DNA of 64,000 nucleotides from Asticcacaulis sp. AC402 (GCF_000495835.1 NZ_AWGC01000031.1:1-64000), one strand, 5' to 3'; positions 35,301-42,867 are shown, counted from the stretch's first letter. Program-made: numbers and translations. The notes: generated by a model from the letters alone, not told the origin.

Positions 35301-37271
35301 GCCGTTCAGATCAGCGTCGCCGCTCAGGATCAGCGTCTCGACGTTGGCGGCCAGATTGTGGTTCAGCGAGGCCAACACGGTATCGATGCCGCCGCTCTCG
35401 CCTTCGACAACGACATCGTCGCCATCGACCACAAAGGTATCGTTGCCCAGGCCGCCGTTCAGGGTGTCGTTGCCGGCGCCGCCGTCCAGACGGTTATGGC
35501 CGTCCGTGCCGGTTATCATATTGGCCAGACCGTTGCCGGTGCCGTCAAAATGACCGCTTCCGGTCAGGGTCAGGACCTCGACCCCGGCGGTAAGCGTGTA
35601 GCTTATCGAAGCCAGGACGGTGTCGCTGCCCTCTGCCGGGCCTTCGACGATGACGTCGCCTGCGTCGTCGACGACATAGGTGTCGTCACCCAGCCCGCCG
35701 GCGAGACTGTCAGCACCTGCAGCTCCGTCCAGCAGGTTGCCCCCGGTATTGCCGGTGAGGCTATTGCCGAGCGCATTGCCAAGACCGGTCAGGTTGCCGC
35801 TTCCGGTGAGGGTCAGGTTCTCGACATGGGCGGTCAGGCTGTAACTCACGGACGACACCACGCTATCGTTGCCGCCCGAGGCCGCCTCGACAACCACATC
35901 GGCATCGTCGACACTAAAGGTGTCGTCGCCCAGGCCGCCGGTCAGGCTGTCTGCGCCGGTCCCGCCGTCCAGCCGGTTGTTACCGTCATTGCCGCTCAGG
36001 CTGTTGACCAGGCCATTGCCGGTGCCGTCGATCGCGTCGCTTCCGGTCAGGATCAGGGTCTCGACCCCGGCCGACAGCGTGTAGGTCACCGATGCCCGGA
36101 CGGTATCGCTGCCGCCGTCGGCGGCTTCAACGACGGAGTCGGCGCCATCGTCGACGATATAGCTGTCATTGCCCAGTTCGCCGCTCAGCGTGTCGGCTCC
36201 GGCGCCGCCGTCGAGCCAGTTATTGCCGCTGTTGCCGGTGAGACGGTTGTCGAGCGCATTGCCGGTTGCGGTGACGTCAGCACTGCCGCTGTGAACCAGG
36301 TTTTCCAGGTTGGCGCCCAGGGTATAGCTGAGCGCGGTAATGACGGTGTCTGTGCCCTTGTCCAGGGCTTCGGTCACGGTATCGCCGGCGTTCACATAGT
36401 ACGAGTCGTCACCGTCGCCACCGCTCAGGGCATCGGCGTCATCGCTGCCGATCAGGGTATCATTGCCGCCGCCGGTGGTGATTGTCGCCGCGCCGCCAGC
36501 GGCATTGACCTGGATGCCACTGGCAATGGTCGACAGGTCCACCGTGCCTTCGTCGGTCAACAGGAAACGGCTACCGAAGACGGTGGCGAAGCTGTTGATA
36601 AACGCCGTGGACGCGCGGACCTCATGGCTGCCGCCGTCCAGAATTTCGTAGCCGGCGAAACTGCCAAAGATGTCGCCGGAGATATAACGGAATGTATCAA
36701 TGCCGTCACCGCCGGCATAGACGCCCAGAGTCGTGTCGCTGCGGTTCCATACCAGGGCGTCGTCGCCGGCACCACCATCGACGGTATCAGCACCGCCCCC
36801 GGTGATGACGAGATCGTTGCCCTCGCCGCCGATCAGTTGGTCATGGCCGCTGTCACCCAGGTTGTCGCCACCCTCCAGGGTATCGTTGCCGTCGCCGCCG
36901 ACCACGCTGTCATCGCCGGCTCCGCCGACAAGGCTGTGGTTGCCGGCAGCGCCGATGAGGCTGTCATTGCCGGCCTCGCCGGACAGGAAGCCGCCACCGG
37001 CGGAATCACTGAGGACGTCATTGCCATCGCCGCCCTCGACCGTATCATAGCCCCCGCCGCCTTCCAGCCGGTCGCTGCCCGCGCCTCCGACGATTTCGTC
37101 GTTGCCGCTGCCGCCGGACAGGAGGTCATCGCCGTCGTTTCCAAAGATTTCATCGTCTTGCACGGTCCCGGCATAGGTGTCGTTTCCGGGTGAACCGACA
37201 AACAGCGCCTCACCTGGCGCCGACACGATGGACAAGGACAGCGCATCGCTCGCGGCGAACAGTTTGGTCAT
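32397..37271 (-). CDS. Giant RTX-type repeat protein
   Basis: 1624 residues, acidic, without a signal peptide, predicted to leave the cell by type I secretion. About 330 N-terminal residues contain dense nonapeptides (GNDGDDLLSGGSGNDEI type). Then come about fifteen units of roughly 80-90 residues, each combining a GNSGNN-LDGGAG-DTLTGGLGDDTYYVD calcium block with a VESLTLTG-LNATGNSLxNLLTGN block. The C-terminal 60 residues (RKDTITDFSATDND ... VTVLNASQADVLSHMVW) match the two other RTX products here. Such proteins are usually cell-surface adhesins or S-layer-like matrices; no enzymatic domain is seen. It ends 6 nt from the GH13 stop, tail to tail. The gap 37272-37443 shows no gene. Confidence 0.93.
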   Translation of the reverse strand: MTKLFAASDALSLSIVSAPGEALFVGSPGNDTYAGTVQDDEIFGNDGDDLLSGGSGNDEIVGGAGSDRLEGGGGYDTVEGGDGNDVLSDSAGGGFLSGEAGNDSLIGAAGNHSLVGGAGDDSVVGGDGNDTLEGGDNLGDSGHDQLIGGEGNDLVITGGGADTVDGGAGDDALVWNRSDTTLGVYAGGDGIDTFRYISGDIFGSFAGYEILDGGSHEVRASTAFINSFATVFGSRFLLTDEGTVDLSTIASGIQVNAAGGAATITTGGGNDTLIGSDDADALSGGDGDDSYYVNAGDTVTEALDKGTDTVITALSYTLGANLENLVHSGSADVTATGNALDNRLTGNSGNNWLDGGAGADTLSGELGNDSYIVDDGADSVVEAADGGSDTVRASVTYTLSAGVETLILTGSDAIDGTGNGLVNSLSGNDGNNRLDGGTGADSLTGGLGDDTFSVDDADVVVEAASGGNDSVVSSVSYSLTAHVENLTLTGSGNLTGLGNALGNSLTGNTGGNLLDGAAGADSLAGGLGDDTYVVDDAGDVIVEGPAEGSDTVLASISYTLTAGVEVLTLTGSGHFDGTGNGLANMITGTDGHNRLDGGAGNDTLNGGLGNDTFVVDGDDVVVEGESGGIDTVLASLNHNLAANVETLILSGDADLNGGGNGLANMITGTTGDNALDGGAGADSLTGGLGNDTYYVDNAGDSVYESHLEGRDTIISSVSYSLNSRAVEVLTLTGAEHLNATGNSLDNLLTGNTGNNIIDSAGGNDLLDGGAGVDSLTGGLGDDTYIVDGADAVVETEAAGIDTVLASVSHSLAAHVENLTLTGSAGISGTGNDLANTVTGNSGNNALDGGTGADTLTGAAGDDTYYVDNTGDKVVELGNEGTDIIFASVSYTLSGRVVESLTLTGAENLNASGNSLKNTLTGNTGNNLIDAGAGNDVLDGGAGTDTLVGGLGDDTFVVDSDDAVVEAAAGGNDIVLASVSHVLTAHVETLVLTGVDHLNGTGNAQANTISGTAGNNALDGGAGADSLTGGQGNDTYFVDDAGDRVVELSGEGADLIVATASYSLAGRVVESLTLSGSGNINATGNGLNNLLTGNVGNNLLTAAGGNDILDGGMGTDTLTGGEGNDTYYVDNASDRVIENHLEGSDSIFASVSYSLFGRAVEALTLTGAEHLSAVGNSLGNTITGNAGNNSLDGGTGADTLTGGLGDDTYYVDNSGDKVVELNGGGNDLILASASYTLAGRFVENLTLTGAGNLAGTGNSLSNLLTGNSGNNALDGGAGHDVLDGGAGVDSLTGGLGDDTFYVDTSGDKVFELTDGGNDLILASASYSLAGQAVESLRLTGAGNLAGTGNGWDNLLTGNTGNNALDGAAGHDVLDGAAGSDSLTGGLGDDTYYVDSAGDRVFENHFEGNDLIVAAVSVSLFGRAVEGVLLTGSDHLAVTGNSLNNSLTGNSGNNSLEGGVGLDTLTGGLGDDSYYVDNAGDLVIEAGDSGNDAIFASVSYSLSGRTVETLTLTGLGHINATGNGSANTLIGNSGNNRLDGGGAGDILTGGLGADVFVFMAGSRKDTITDFSATDNDMIDVQAYTGGVANAGLVAQVGLDVVITLGGGNVVTVLNASQADVLSHMVW

Positions 37272-37443
37272 GATTTCCCCCAGAGGCAGGTAGGTTTAAA
37301 GGCGCGCGGACACTAAGCGAAGGCGTGCCCCGAAGGAAGCCCGTTTTTACACGCGTTGGCGAATTTTACGCCTGAAAGGCGTCAGGGAAACGCCGCACAG
37401 TGTCTGACAGGTGCCGTGTTTGGCCCGCGAAGGAGACCACGCG

Positions 37444-38013
37444 CTACCGCCAGAACGCCTCCAGGTCCTCGCACGCTCGCCGCACCAGGGCCGCCTGAGC
37501 CTGCGGCCGGCGTTCACCGGTGACCGCTTCGACCACCTGACGCCAGCGCACACCCGCCCGTCCGTCGGCGCTCCGTACCACCACGCCGTCGCCCTCCAGG
37601 ATGTCCTGGACCAGCGCCGTCAGCAGCCGCCCCGATGACGGCCCGACAAAGCGCATCACGTGACGCCAGACACGGCCGCTCTCGATCATCCGGTCCGTCA
37701 CCAGATCCGGCGCCGCATTGCCCGACACGATGGCCCAGCCCAGTTCGCGTGCATCGGGCCTGCCGCACAGGCCGCGCCAGCGGGCATAGATCTCGACCAG
37801 CTTCGCGCCGGCCGCCGACTGATTGGAGGTAATCTCTTCCGTCTCGCGCAGCACCCGAAACACGTTGGAGCGGCGCCTGACGCCGCTATCGGCGCCTTTC
37901 GGGTCATAGACCGGCTCCAGGTCCTGCCGGGCGATCCCGGCCAGAGCGACGGCCTCAGGCGCCGGACAATAGGTCAGTTGGTTGAGGCGTTTGCGGCGTT
38001 TCGACTGGGTCAT
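37444..38013 (-). CDS. Unknown protein, third gene of GcrA-like operon
   Basis: About 189 residues; the start at ATG 38013 is fixed by an ATGA overlap with the GcrA-like gene. It is arginine-rich at the N-terminus (TQSKRRKRLNQLTYCP), then mainly helical (SAAGAKLVEIYARWRGLCGR, MIESGRVWRHVMRFVG, LTALVQDILEGDGVVV). No family recognised. Two tightly coupled upstream genes and the operator-bearing promoter at 38847 suggest it belongs to a phage-like or stress-regulated module. Confidence 0.7.
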   Translation of the reverse strand: MTQSKRRKRLNQLTYCPAPEAVALAGIARQDLEPVYDPKGADSGVRRRSNVFRVLRETEEITSNQSAAGAKLVEIYARWRGLCGRPDARELGWAIVSGNAAPDLVTDRMIESGRVWRHVMRFVGPSSGRLLTALVQDILEGDGVVVRSADGRAGVRWRQVVEAVTGERRPQAQAALVRRACEDLEAFWR

Positions 38014-38528
38014 GGCACCGCCTTTCGGGGAAGATAAAGTTTCGGCCGGCAGGCGGCGCAATAGCGGCTGCGCGGCGCGGTTTCCGCCCCGCAGAACAGC
38101 CACATCGGCGCCTCGCCGCCCGTAACGTTGGCGCAGGTCCGGGGGCTCAAGGCCGCGAACGGTATCCCCGTGCCAGGCATGGCGTCCTCCAGGGCCGTCA
38201 GGAAAGCGCGGCCCTCTGCCGCCTGACGCGCCCGGGGACTGGCCGGTTCAGGCTCGGCGGCAAATGGGTCCAGCCCGACAGGTCGAAACGGCGCCGCCGC
38301 TTCCGCTATTTCGGTCCGGACCGCCACCCGGGCGCGGGTGAACAGATAGCCCATGGCGATGGTCGCCGAATTGTCCCTCAGGTCGTGGCCGGCCTTCCGC
38401 AGCCGGAACACCTTGCCGATCACGGCGCTGCGGCTGACACCGAGATAGTTGGCTATGGCGGCACTCGACTCGCCTTCGTTCCAGCGCCGGCTCAGTTCCG
38501 CCAGCCGCAATGGGGTCCAGCCGCTCAT
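38010..38528 (-). CDS. GcrA-family transcription regulator-like protein
   Basis: 172 residues. The N-terminal GcrA helix-turn-helix is clear: GWTPLRLAELSRRWNEGESSAAIANYLG, then VSRSAVIGKVFRLRKAG. The C-terminal cysteine segment LFCGAETAPRSRYCAACRPKLYLP corresponds to the FCG...YC end of GcrA. True GcrA is a cell-cycle regulator that works with sigma-70 at methylated promoters; this copy has a longer middle (residues 60-130) and sits in a small operon beside an S24 repressor, so it is probably an accessory or phage-derived paralogue. It overlaps both neighbours by 4 bases. Confidence 0.85.
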   Translation of the reverse strand: MSGWTPLRLAELSRRWNEGESSAAIANYLGVSRSAVIGKVFRLRKAGHDLRDNSATIAMGYLFTRARVAVRTEIAEAAAPFRPVGLDPFAAEPEPASPRARQAAEGRAFLTALEDAMPGTGIPFAALSPRTCANVTGGEAPMWLFCGAETAPRSRYCAACRPKLYLPRKAVP

Positions 38529-38752
38529 GGTCGCCCCTTTTCGCCCAGGATCTCGTCGACGCGGGCCTGAAGCTGTGCCTTCAAATGCCGCACCGGCCGG
38601 TGGCGGCGCTGCGCCAGCGTAATCGCCGCACGCAGCCGGGCGCAGAACGGGTCGCGCAGCAACGGATTACAGGACACGGGGCGCGGAAAAGCCATTTCCC
38701 ACAGGCGGCGACAGCCCCGCAGCAGGATTACAAAATTGTGGACATGCATCAT
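38525..38752 (-). CDS. Small unknown protein, first gene of GcrA-like operon
   Basis: About 75 residues starting ATG 38752 (MMHVHNFVILLRGC), with GGGAG 9 nt upstream. It has four cysteines in the first half (RGCRRLW, VSCNPLL, PFCARL) and an arginine-rich helix (RRHRPVRHLKAQLQARVDEIL). No family recognised. The 4-base overlap with the GcrA-like gene and the promoter at 38847-38875 make it a credible gene despite its size. Confidence 0.65.
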   Translation of the reverse strand: MMHVHNFVILLRGCRRLWEMAFPRPVSCNPLLRDPFCARLRAAITLAQRRHRPVRHLKAQLQARVDEILGEKGRP

Positions 38753-38846
38753 CGCAGGCGCTCCCGGGCGCAAAAAAGGGGCGGGCGGCAACAGAGACAC
38801 AGCCGCCCGCAGGTTTCAGGGAGGCCGGAGCTTTCCGGCGAAGTGC

Positions 38847-38875
38847 AATGTATAAAATATGCATTCAAAGGTCAA
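38847..38875 (-). promoter_or_regulatory. Promoter of the GcrA-like operon with operator O1
   Basis: On the minus strand, TTGACC (38870-38875) is followed after exactly 17 nt by TACATT (38847-38852). The palindrome AATGTAT-AAAAT-ATGCATT (38847-38865, one mismatch) covers the -10 box and spacer, so a bound repressor would block polymerase. Confidence 0.75.
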
Positions 38876-38881
38876 GAAAAA

Positions 38882-38900
38882 AATGTATGCAAAATACATT
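38882..38900. promoter_or_regulatory. Operator O2, perfect AATGTAT-N5-ATACATT palindrome
   Basis: A 7-5-7 perfect palindrome midway between the divergent S24-repressor gene and GcrA-like operon. Its centre is 35 bp from O1. A weaker half-site O3 (ATACATT, 38911-38917) overlaps the likely -10 (TATACA, 38910-38915) of the repressor gene. Confidence 0.75.
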
Positions 38901-38923
38901 TGTAGGGTTTATACATTAACCCC

Positions 38924-39517
38924 ATGAGCGAACAGAGCGAACGTTTGATGCGGGCCCGGATCGAGGCGGGGTTTGAAACGGCGGTGGATGCTGCGCGCCG
39001 GTTCGGCTGGACCAGTTCGTACCGCAACAACGAAAGCGGCACGGCCTCCTTCTCGTTCAAGAAGTCGCTGGACTATGCCGAGAAGTTCAAGGTGCGGGCA
39101 GCGTGGCTGTATGCCGGTATCGGCCCGATGCGCGAGGGCAAGGTGCCGGTGATCGGCCGTGCCCTGGCCGGCCCCGACGGCTCCCATATCGATGACTACG
39201 ACACGGGTGATTTCGAACCTCTGGAGCCTTTCAATATCGAGGACAGCGTGGCCGTGATTGTCGACGGCACCTCGATGACGCCCCGCTTCATGCCGGGCGA
39301 AATCGCCGTCTTCGGCCACAAGTATGACGATCCCTCGTCCCTGGTGAACAAACAGGTCCTGGTGCGGACGACCGACGGCCAGCGGATGATCAAGATCCTG
39401 CGCTCCAGCAAGACGCCCGGCCTGTGGGATCTCCACAGCCTGAACCCGGCCTTCGCGCCCATCGAAGCCGTAACCGTCGAGTGGGCCCGCCCCTTCGAGG
39501 GACTTCGGGCGAACTAG
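38924..39517 (+). CDS. S24/LexA-like autocleaving repressor (CI-type)
   Basis: 197 residues. The N-terminal helix-turn-helix region (about 1-65) includes GFETAVDAARRFGW and SFSFKKSLDYAEKF, then the C-terminal S24 peptidase domain. A putative Ala-Gly cleavage site lies at A82-G83 (GRALAGPDG), the nucleophile is S117 in VDGTSMTPRFMPGEI and the general base is K157 in RMIKILRSS. All elements for RecA-stimulated self-cleavage are present. The ATG lacks a ribosome-binding site and lies about 9 nt after TATACA, so the mRNA is probably leaderless, as for lambda cI. It most likely binds the AATGTAT-N5-ATACATT operators around it. Confidence 0.92.
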   Translation: MSEQSERLMRARIEAGFETAVDAARRFGWTSSYRNNESGTASFSFKKSLDYAEKFKVRAAWLYAGIGPMREGKVPVIGRALAGPDGSHIDDYDTGDFEPLEPFNIEDSVAVIVDGTSMTPRFMPGEIAVFGHKYDDPSSLVNKQVLVRTTDGQRMIKILRSSKTPGLWDLHSLNPAFAPIEAVTVEWARPFEGLRAN

Positions 39518-39538
39518 TTCTACCTCTCCCTCTGCAAA

Positions 39539-39591
39539 AATATACACTTAACACATTGCCGCTTGACTATTGAATGTATATTTAGTACATT
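39539..39591 (+). promoter_or_regulatory. Repressor-controlled promoter with operators O4 and O5
   Basis: TTGACT (39563-39568), a 17-nt spacer and TACATT (39586-39591) form a strong promoter. Operator O4, AATGTAT-ATTTA-GTACATT (39573-39591, one mismatch), overlaps the -10. A weaker copy O5 (39539-39557) is centred 34 bp upstream, the same spacing as O1-O2. It drives the gene at 39617. Confidence 0.75.
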
Positions 39592-39616
39592 TTATCCCTG
39601 CAATCGGGGGGCATTC

Positions 39617-39958
39617 ATGGACGACACCCACGCCACCGGTTTTCGTTTCGGTCTGCCTGAGGCCGCCGGGATCGCCGTAATCCCCTTCAGCCACAGTGCC
39701 TGCGTCAACCGGGCAGTCGCCGCCGATCCGTCGCTGGCGACCTGTCTGCTGCGTCCGCGCCCTGCCCTGCCCGCCGCGCCGCCCCTCGAAGCCGGCGCAA
39801 CGGTTTACCTGCGCTTTCCCTACGAAGGTCTGGGCACGGCGACGGTGCTGTCCGTCCGCCGCGGATCCTGCGGCCTCGACTACGAACTCGATATTCCCGA
39901 TCCGCACAGCGCGGCTGTGACCTGGTTCGTGCCGCGCGACCGTATCGCACCGCTCTAA
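39617..39958 (+). CDS. Unknown small protein under S24-repressor control
   Basis: 113 residues starting ATG 39617, preceded by GGGGGG. The second half (LEAGATVYLRFPYEGLGTATVLSVRRGSCGLDYELDIPD) looks like a short beta barrel of the SH3/PilZ kind, with no assignable family. The promoter carries two copies of the operator found around the S24 gene, so it is probably induced together with the GcrA-like operon. Its stop codon TAA joins directly to a family B repeat. Confidence 0.75.
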   Translation: MDDTHATGFRFGLPEAAGIAVIPFSHSACVNRAVAADPSLATCLLRPRPALPAAPPLEAGATVYLRFPYEGLGTATVLSVRRGSCGLDYELDIPDPHSAAVTWFVPRDRIAPL

Positions 39959-40096
39959 AACCAACCCTCGATGACCTTGACTCATCGCGGGTTGGCAAGC
40001 GCGACTGCGCGCCCGAGCTTTTGCGAGGAGCCACGCGGCGTTTGAGCTGAAAAAATGCGAATACCAAGCATCATTCTTTATGAGGCTTGGTATAAG
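39956..40096 (+). repeat. Family B intergenic repeat
   Basis: Runs from TAAAACCAACCCTCGATGACCTTGACTCATCGCGGGTTGG through CCCGAGCTTTTGCGAGGAGCC and TTTGAGCTGAAAAAATGCG to TTTATGAGGCTTGGTATAA. It begins at the stop codon of the preceding gene and joins a reversed family A copy. Confidence 0.87.
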
Positions 40097-40173
40097 CTTT
40101 TGTTTTGTCGCGCAATTTGTCCGAAAACGGGAGCGCCCGTGCGGTGCGTCACACTTTATCGGATTGCGCTCTG
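40096..40173 (-). repeat. Family A intergenic repeat, copy 4 (reverse)
   Basis: Core 40110-40170, reversed relative to the copies at 5589 and 28504, with GCTTTTGTTTTGTCGCG on the left. The end of the histidine-kinase gene, including its TAA stop, lies inside the element. Confidence 0.85.
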
Positions 40174-41766
40174 GCCGCCTGCCACAGCCTGTTGTGTCTC
40201 CGGCGTCACCGGCAGGGTAAAATAGAAGGTGCTGCCTTGCCCCGGCGTCGACGTAAAATCGATGTCGCCACCGACCAGGCGCAGCAGCTTGCGGCAGGTT
40301 GACAGCCCCAGGCCATTGCCCGGAAAGTCTTCGCGGCGGTTCAGCCGGCGGAAGGCGGCGAAGACATCCTCGCGGCCAGCTTCGTCGATACCGATACCGT
40401 TGTCGCTCACCTCGAACCGCCACAACAGGCCGGTCTGCCGCGCCGATATCCGGATGTCGGGCGTCCGGCCGCCATCCTGGAATTTCAGCGCATTGCCGAT
40501 CAGGTTCTGGAACACCACTTGCAGCAAAGTCGCATTGGCCGTCACCCTCGGCAAATCGGCCACGCTGACCTTCACCGCGCCGGCGGCAATCTGCGGTGCA
40601 TAGAGGGCCAGAACCTGGGCAGCGATGGCGCCACTATCGACCAGCACCAGATCCATCCGATCGCGGCCGACCCGGCAGAAATCAAGAATGTCCTGGATCA
40701 TCTGCCGCAGGTTGCGGGCATTCTGGGCGATATAGTCGAGATGGCGGCGACCGGTCTCGTCGAGCTGGTCGCGCGAATCCGTCAGCAGCAGGCCGGCATA
40801 GATGTTCATCATCCGCACCGGCTCCTGCATGTCGTGCGAGCAGATATAGGCGAAACGTTCCAGTTCTTCATTCGACTGTTTCAGACTGGCGTTCAGCTTG
40901 ATGATCTCTTCGCGTTCAACATAAAGCTCGAAATAGACCAGCACAGCCAGGGCCAGACCGGTCAGCAGGAAAGCCGTCCCCAAGGACAGCCACAGTTTCA
41001 ACTTCGCCCAGGCCACACGCGCGTTCAACAACCTTTCGAGATGGTCAACGCCGACGCCCCACAGGGTATCCAGCGGGCCGCGCAGATCCCGGGCATCGGC
41101 GACGCCGTTCTTACGCACGGCGTCCTTGTAGCGGTCGACCGCCCGGGTCAGGACATCTGACGGCAAGGCCACACCCGACCGAAGCGCGCCATCACCGTCG
41201 CGCTGGGTCGCCCGGTTCAGCGAATCCACAACCTCGGCAGTGGCCTCCGAAAGCCGGTCAATATCGCTTTCGACGTTGGCCGCCGGGGTCGCAAGGTCTG
41301 CGACGTGACCGCTGAGCTCGGGAAGGTCCTTCGCTGTCATGTGGGTCAGGTGATAGGTGTCAGCCCTGGGGTCCAGGATCAGGCCGCTGTCGTCGGCCAC
41401 CTGGCGCAGAAAGCTGCGGGCGCGATGACAGGCGGCGCGACGATCGCGCTCACCCGACATGTCATCGATCAGCCGGGCGCTGGCCGTCGCCAGTTCGGGC
41501 AGACGATGGTGATGCGGCGCAACCAGGCCCGATTGCGGCAGCGGCAGCCCGGCATCGCAGGCTGACAGAATGTCCCAGGTCCGACGCATATAGGCGGTGC
41601 CCGCCAGTTCCTTTTGCGTAATCGCTGTCTCCCTGGCACTGTTTTGGATAACAAGCCCGGAGAGGACAAAAACCGGCAACAGGACCGCCAGGGTGATCAA
41701 CAGCAACCTGCGCCGGCGTTTAATCCGGCGCGCAAGGTCAAGAAGGCGCGCCCAGCCCACCCTCAT
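40156..41766 (-). CDS. Membrane-bound sensor histidine kinase
   Basis: 536 residues with GGGGG before ATG 41766. The first transmembrane helix is at about 20-40, a periplasmic helical sensor domain at about 41-255, the second helix at about 258-280. A coiled coil then leads to the H-box FAYICSHDMQEPVRM (H311). ATPase boxes: N (NLIGNALKFQDGG, about 421), G1 (DNGIGID) and G2 (GNGLGLSTC). The CSHDMQEPVR form is typical of phytochrome-type kinases. No partner regulator is adjacent, so it is an orphan kinase. The last residues (SAIR) and the TAA come from the family A repeat, so the native end may have been changed. Confidence 0.93.
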   Translation of the reverse strand: MRVGWARLLDLARRIKRRRRLLLITLAVLLPVFVLSGLVIQNSARETAITQKELAGTAYMRRTWDILSACDAGLPLPQSGLVAPHHHRLPELATASARLIDDMSGERDRRAACHRARSFLRQVADDSGLILDPRADTYHLTHMTAKDLPELSGHVADLATPAANVESDIDRLSEATAEVVDSLNRATQRDGDGALRSGVALPSDVLTRAVDRYKDAVRKNGVADARDLRGPLDTLWGVGVDHLERLLNARVAWAKLKLWLSLGTAFLLTGLALAVLVYFELYVEREEIIKLNASLKQSNEELERFAYICSHDMQEPVRMMNIYAGLLLTDSRDQLDETGRRHLDYIAQNARNLRQMIQDILDFCRVGRDRMDLVLVDSGAIAAQVLALYAPQIAAGAVKVSVADLPRVTANATLLQVVFQNLIGNALKFQDGGRTPDIRISARQTGLLWRFEVSDNGIGIDEAGREDVFAAFRRLNRREDFPGNGLGLSTCRKLLRLVGGDIDFTSTPGQGSTFYFTLPVTPETQQAVAGGQSAIR

Positions 41767-41983
41767 AACGCACCCCCGCGCGCCGGGCGGTCAGTGTCGG
41801 ATTTCGACCATGCCAATAGTGTGGGGTCAGAACCGTTGAAGGACGCGACATCGCTATTCCGGATCGACAGATGGTTCACCCCTAGCCCCCGACTGCACAA
41901 CGAGACCGCCTACCCCGCCGCTATCTGACTCGCCGCGCTTGCTGTGAAGCCTGCGGCGCCAAACTTGGGGCAGGATCAATGGC

Positions 41984-42142
41984 ATGCCTGAGTTTGTGAA
42001 ACGGGACAATCCCCATCGCCAGAAGAAAGCGCCTCGACCTCAACGGTTTCAGGGTGAGGTGGATGCGAGCGGAGCAAGGCAAAGGTACCTTTCCGGGATC
42101 AATCCCAAATCGGGTTTCGCAGACGAGCGGGATGTGGTGTGA
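41984..42142 (+). CDS. Possible small basic protein (52 residues)
   Basis: This frame encodes a 52-residue basic protein beginning MPEFVKRDNPHRQKK and ending GINPKSGFADERDVV, with CAGGA upstream and tandem TGA-TAG stops. The composition (KK, RPQRFQGEV) looks protein-like and not random, but no family is recognised. It lies in the otherwise gene-free 41767-42167 gap. Codon use is less GC-rich than its neighbours. It could be a remnant. Confidence 0.35.
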   Translation: MPEFVKRDNPHRQKKAPRPQRFQGEVDASGARQRYLSGINPKSGFADERDVV

Positions 42143-42167
42143 TAGGAACGAAACACCGTAGACCCTG

Positions 42168-42272
42168 GCCGCCCGAGCTTATCCGAGGCGCCATGCGGGA
42201 CGCCTGGTCCGGCGTTTGAGCTGAAAAAATGCGAATATTAAGCGTCATTCTTTATGAGGCTTGGTATCAAAC
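42168..42272 (+). repeat. Family B intergenic repeat, 3' part
   Basis: GCCGCCCGAGCTTATCCGAGGCGCCATGCGG, then GCGTTTGAGCTGAAAAAATGCGAATATTAAGCGTC and TTTATGAGGCTTGGTATCAA. It lacks the left hairpin. It overlaps the stop codon of the next gene on the minus strand. Confidence 0.85.
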
Positions 42273-42680
42273 AGCCCGCCGCGCCAGCAAAAGGCTTTGC
42301 ACCGCAACGCCCTCGTTCAGCCAGCCTATGGCGTCGCGCGTACGGCTGAACACCCGCGTGGTGATATCGGGGAACAGAGGACCGAAGGCTTCGATCCGCG
42401 CCGCACGGACGGGGTCGTCGGTGACCACGGCGAAACGGGTCGGGTAAGCCCCGCCGGCCAGTGCTGGCCACTGCTCGGCCGTGGCGCGAAAGTCTTCGAA
42501 CTGCAGCACATTGATAAAGGCGCGGATGTCGAACAGGCGGTTGTAGCGCCACGGCTCGTTGAGGCCCTTGTAAACCACCTCGGTCGTTTTCAGGAGATCG
42601 CTGCCATAGACGATGCCACGCAGCTTGAAGGTCACGAAATGGGCGTGATCGTTAATCTGAACCGTAATTCTGTCAGACAT
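42267..42680 (-). CDS. SpoIIAA/STAS-like small protein
   Basis: About 137 residues, start ATG 42680 with AGAGGTG 7 nt upstream. The alternating strand/helix pattern (ITVQINDHAHFVTFKLRG, NRLFDIRAFI, FAVVTDDPVRAARIEAFGPLF) resembles SpoIIAA-like/STAS proteins, several of which occur in Caulobacterales; no catalytic motif. The TGA stop lies in the family B repeat (TTGATACC). The role is unknown. Confidence 0.65.
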   Translation of the reverse strand: MSDRITVQINDHAHFVTFKLRGIVYGSDLLKTTEVVYKGLNEPWRYNRLFDIRAFINVLQFEDFRATAEQWPALAGGAYPTRFAVVTDDPVRAARIEAFGPLFPDITTRVFSRTRDAIGWLNEGVAVQSLLLARRAV

Positions 42681-42867
42681 GGCAGGCACCTCTTCCGTCA
42701 ACCACGGCGAGAACTTACCACGATAATGCGCTTCGATAGCCTAGGCTATAGTTATTTCTGGTTGAGACACCTGCCAACGGGTTTGACTCAACACATCTGC
42801 TTGATTGGCACTCAGCGGAGCAACACGCTTGCCCCAGCCCAGGGTGCTTACGATGTCGAAGCCGCCC

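Noticed and set aside
32409-37193. Long plus-strand frames of 660 and 709 residues opposite the giant RTX gene
   Set aside because: They mirror the repetitive minus-strand gene; their translation is a regular VPPVAGA/ITGIAG-type pattern arising from its repeated codons, with no start or domain.
32397-37271. Regular DNA repeats that might suggest a CRISPR array
   Set aside because: The periodicity is coding (GGxGxDx nonapeptides), without uniform spacers or cas genes.
37444-39958. Full prophage
   Set aside because: Repressor and operators are phage-like, but there is no integrase, capsid, terminase or tail gene, so only a phage-derived or phage-like module is supported.
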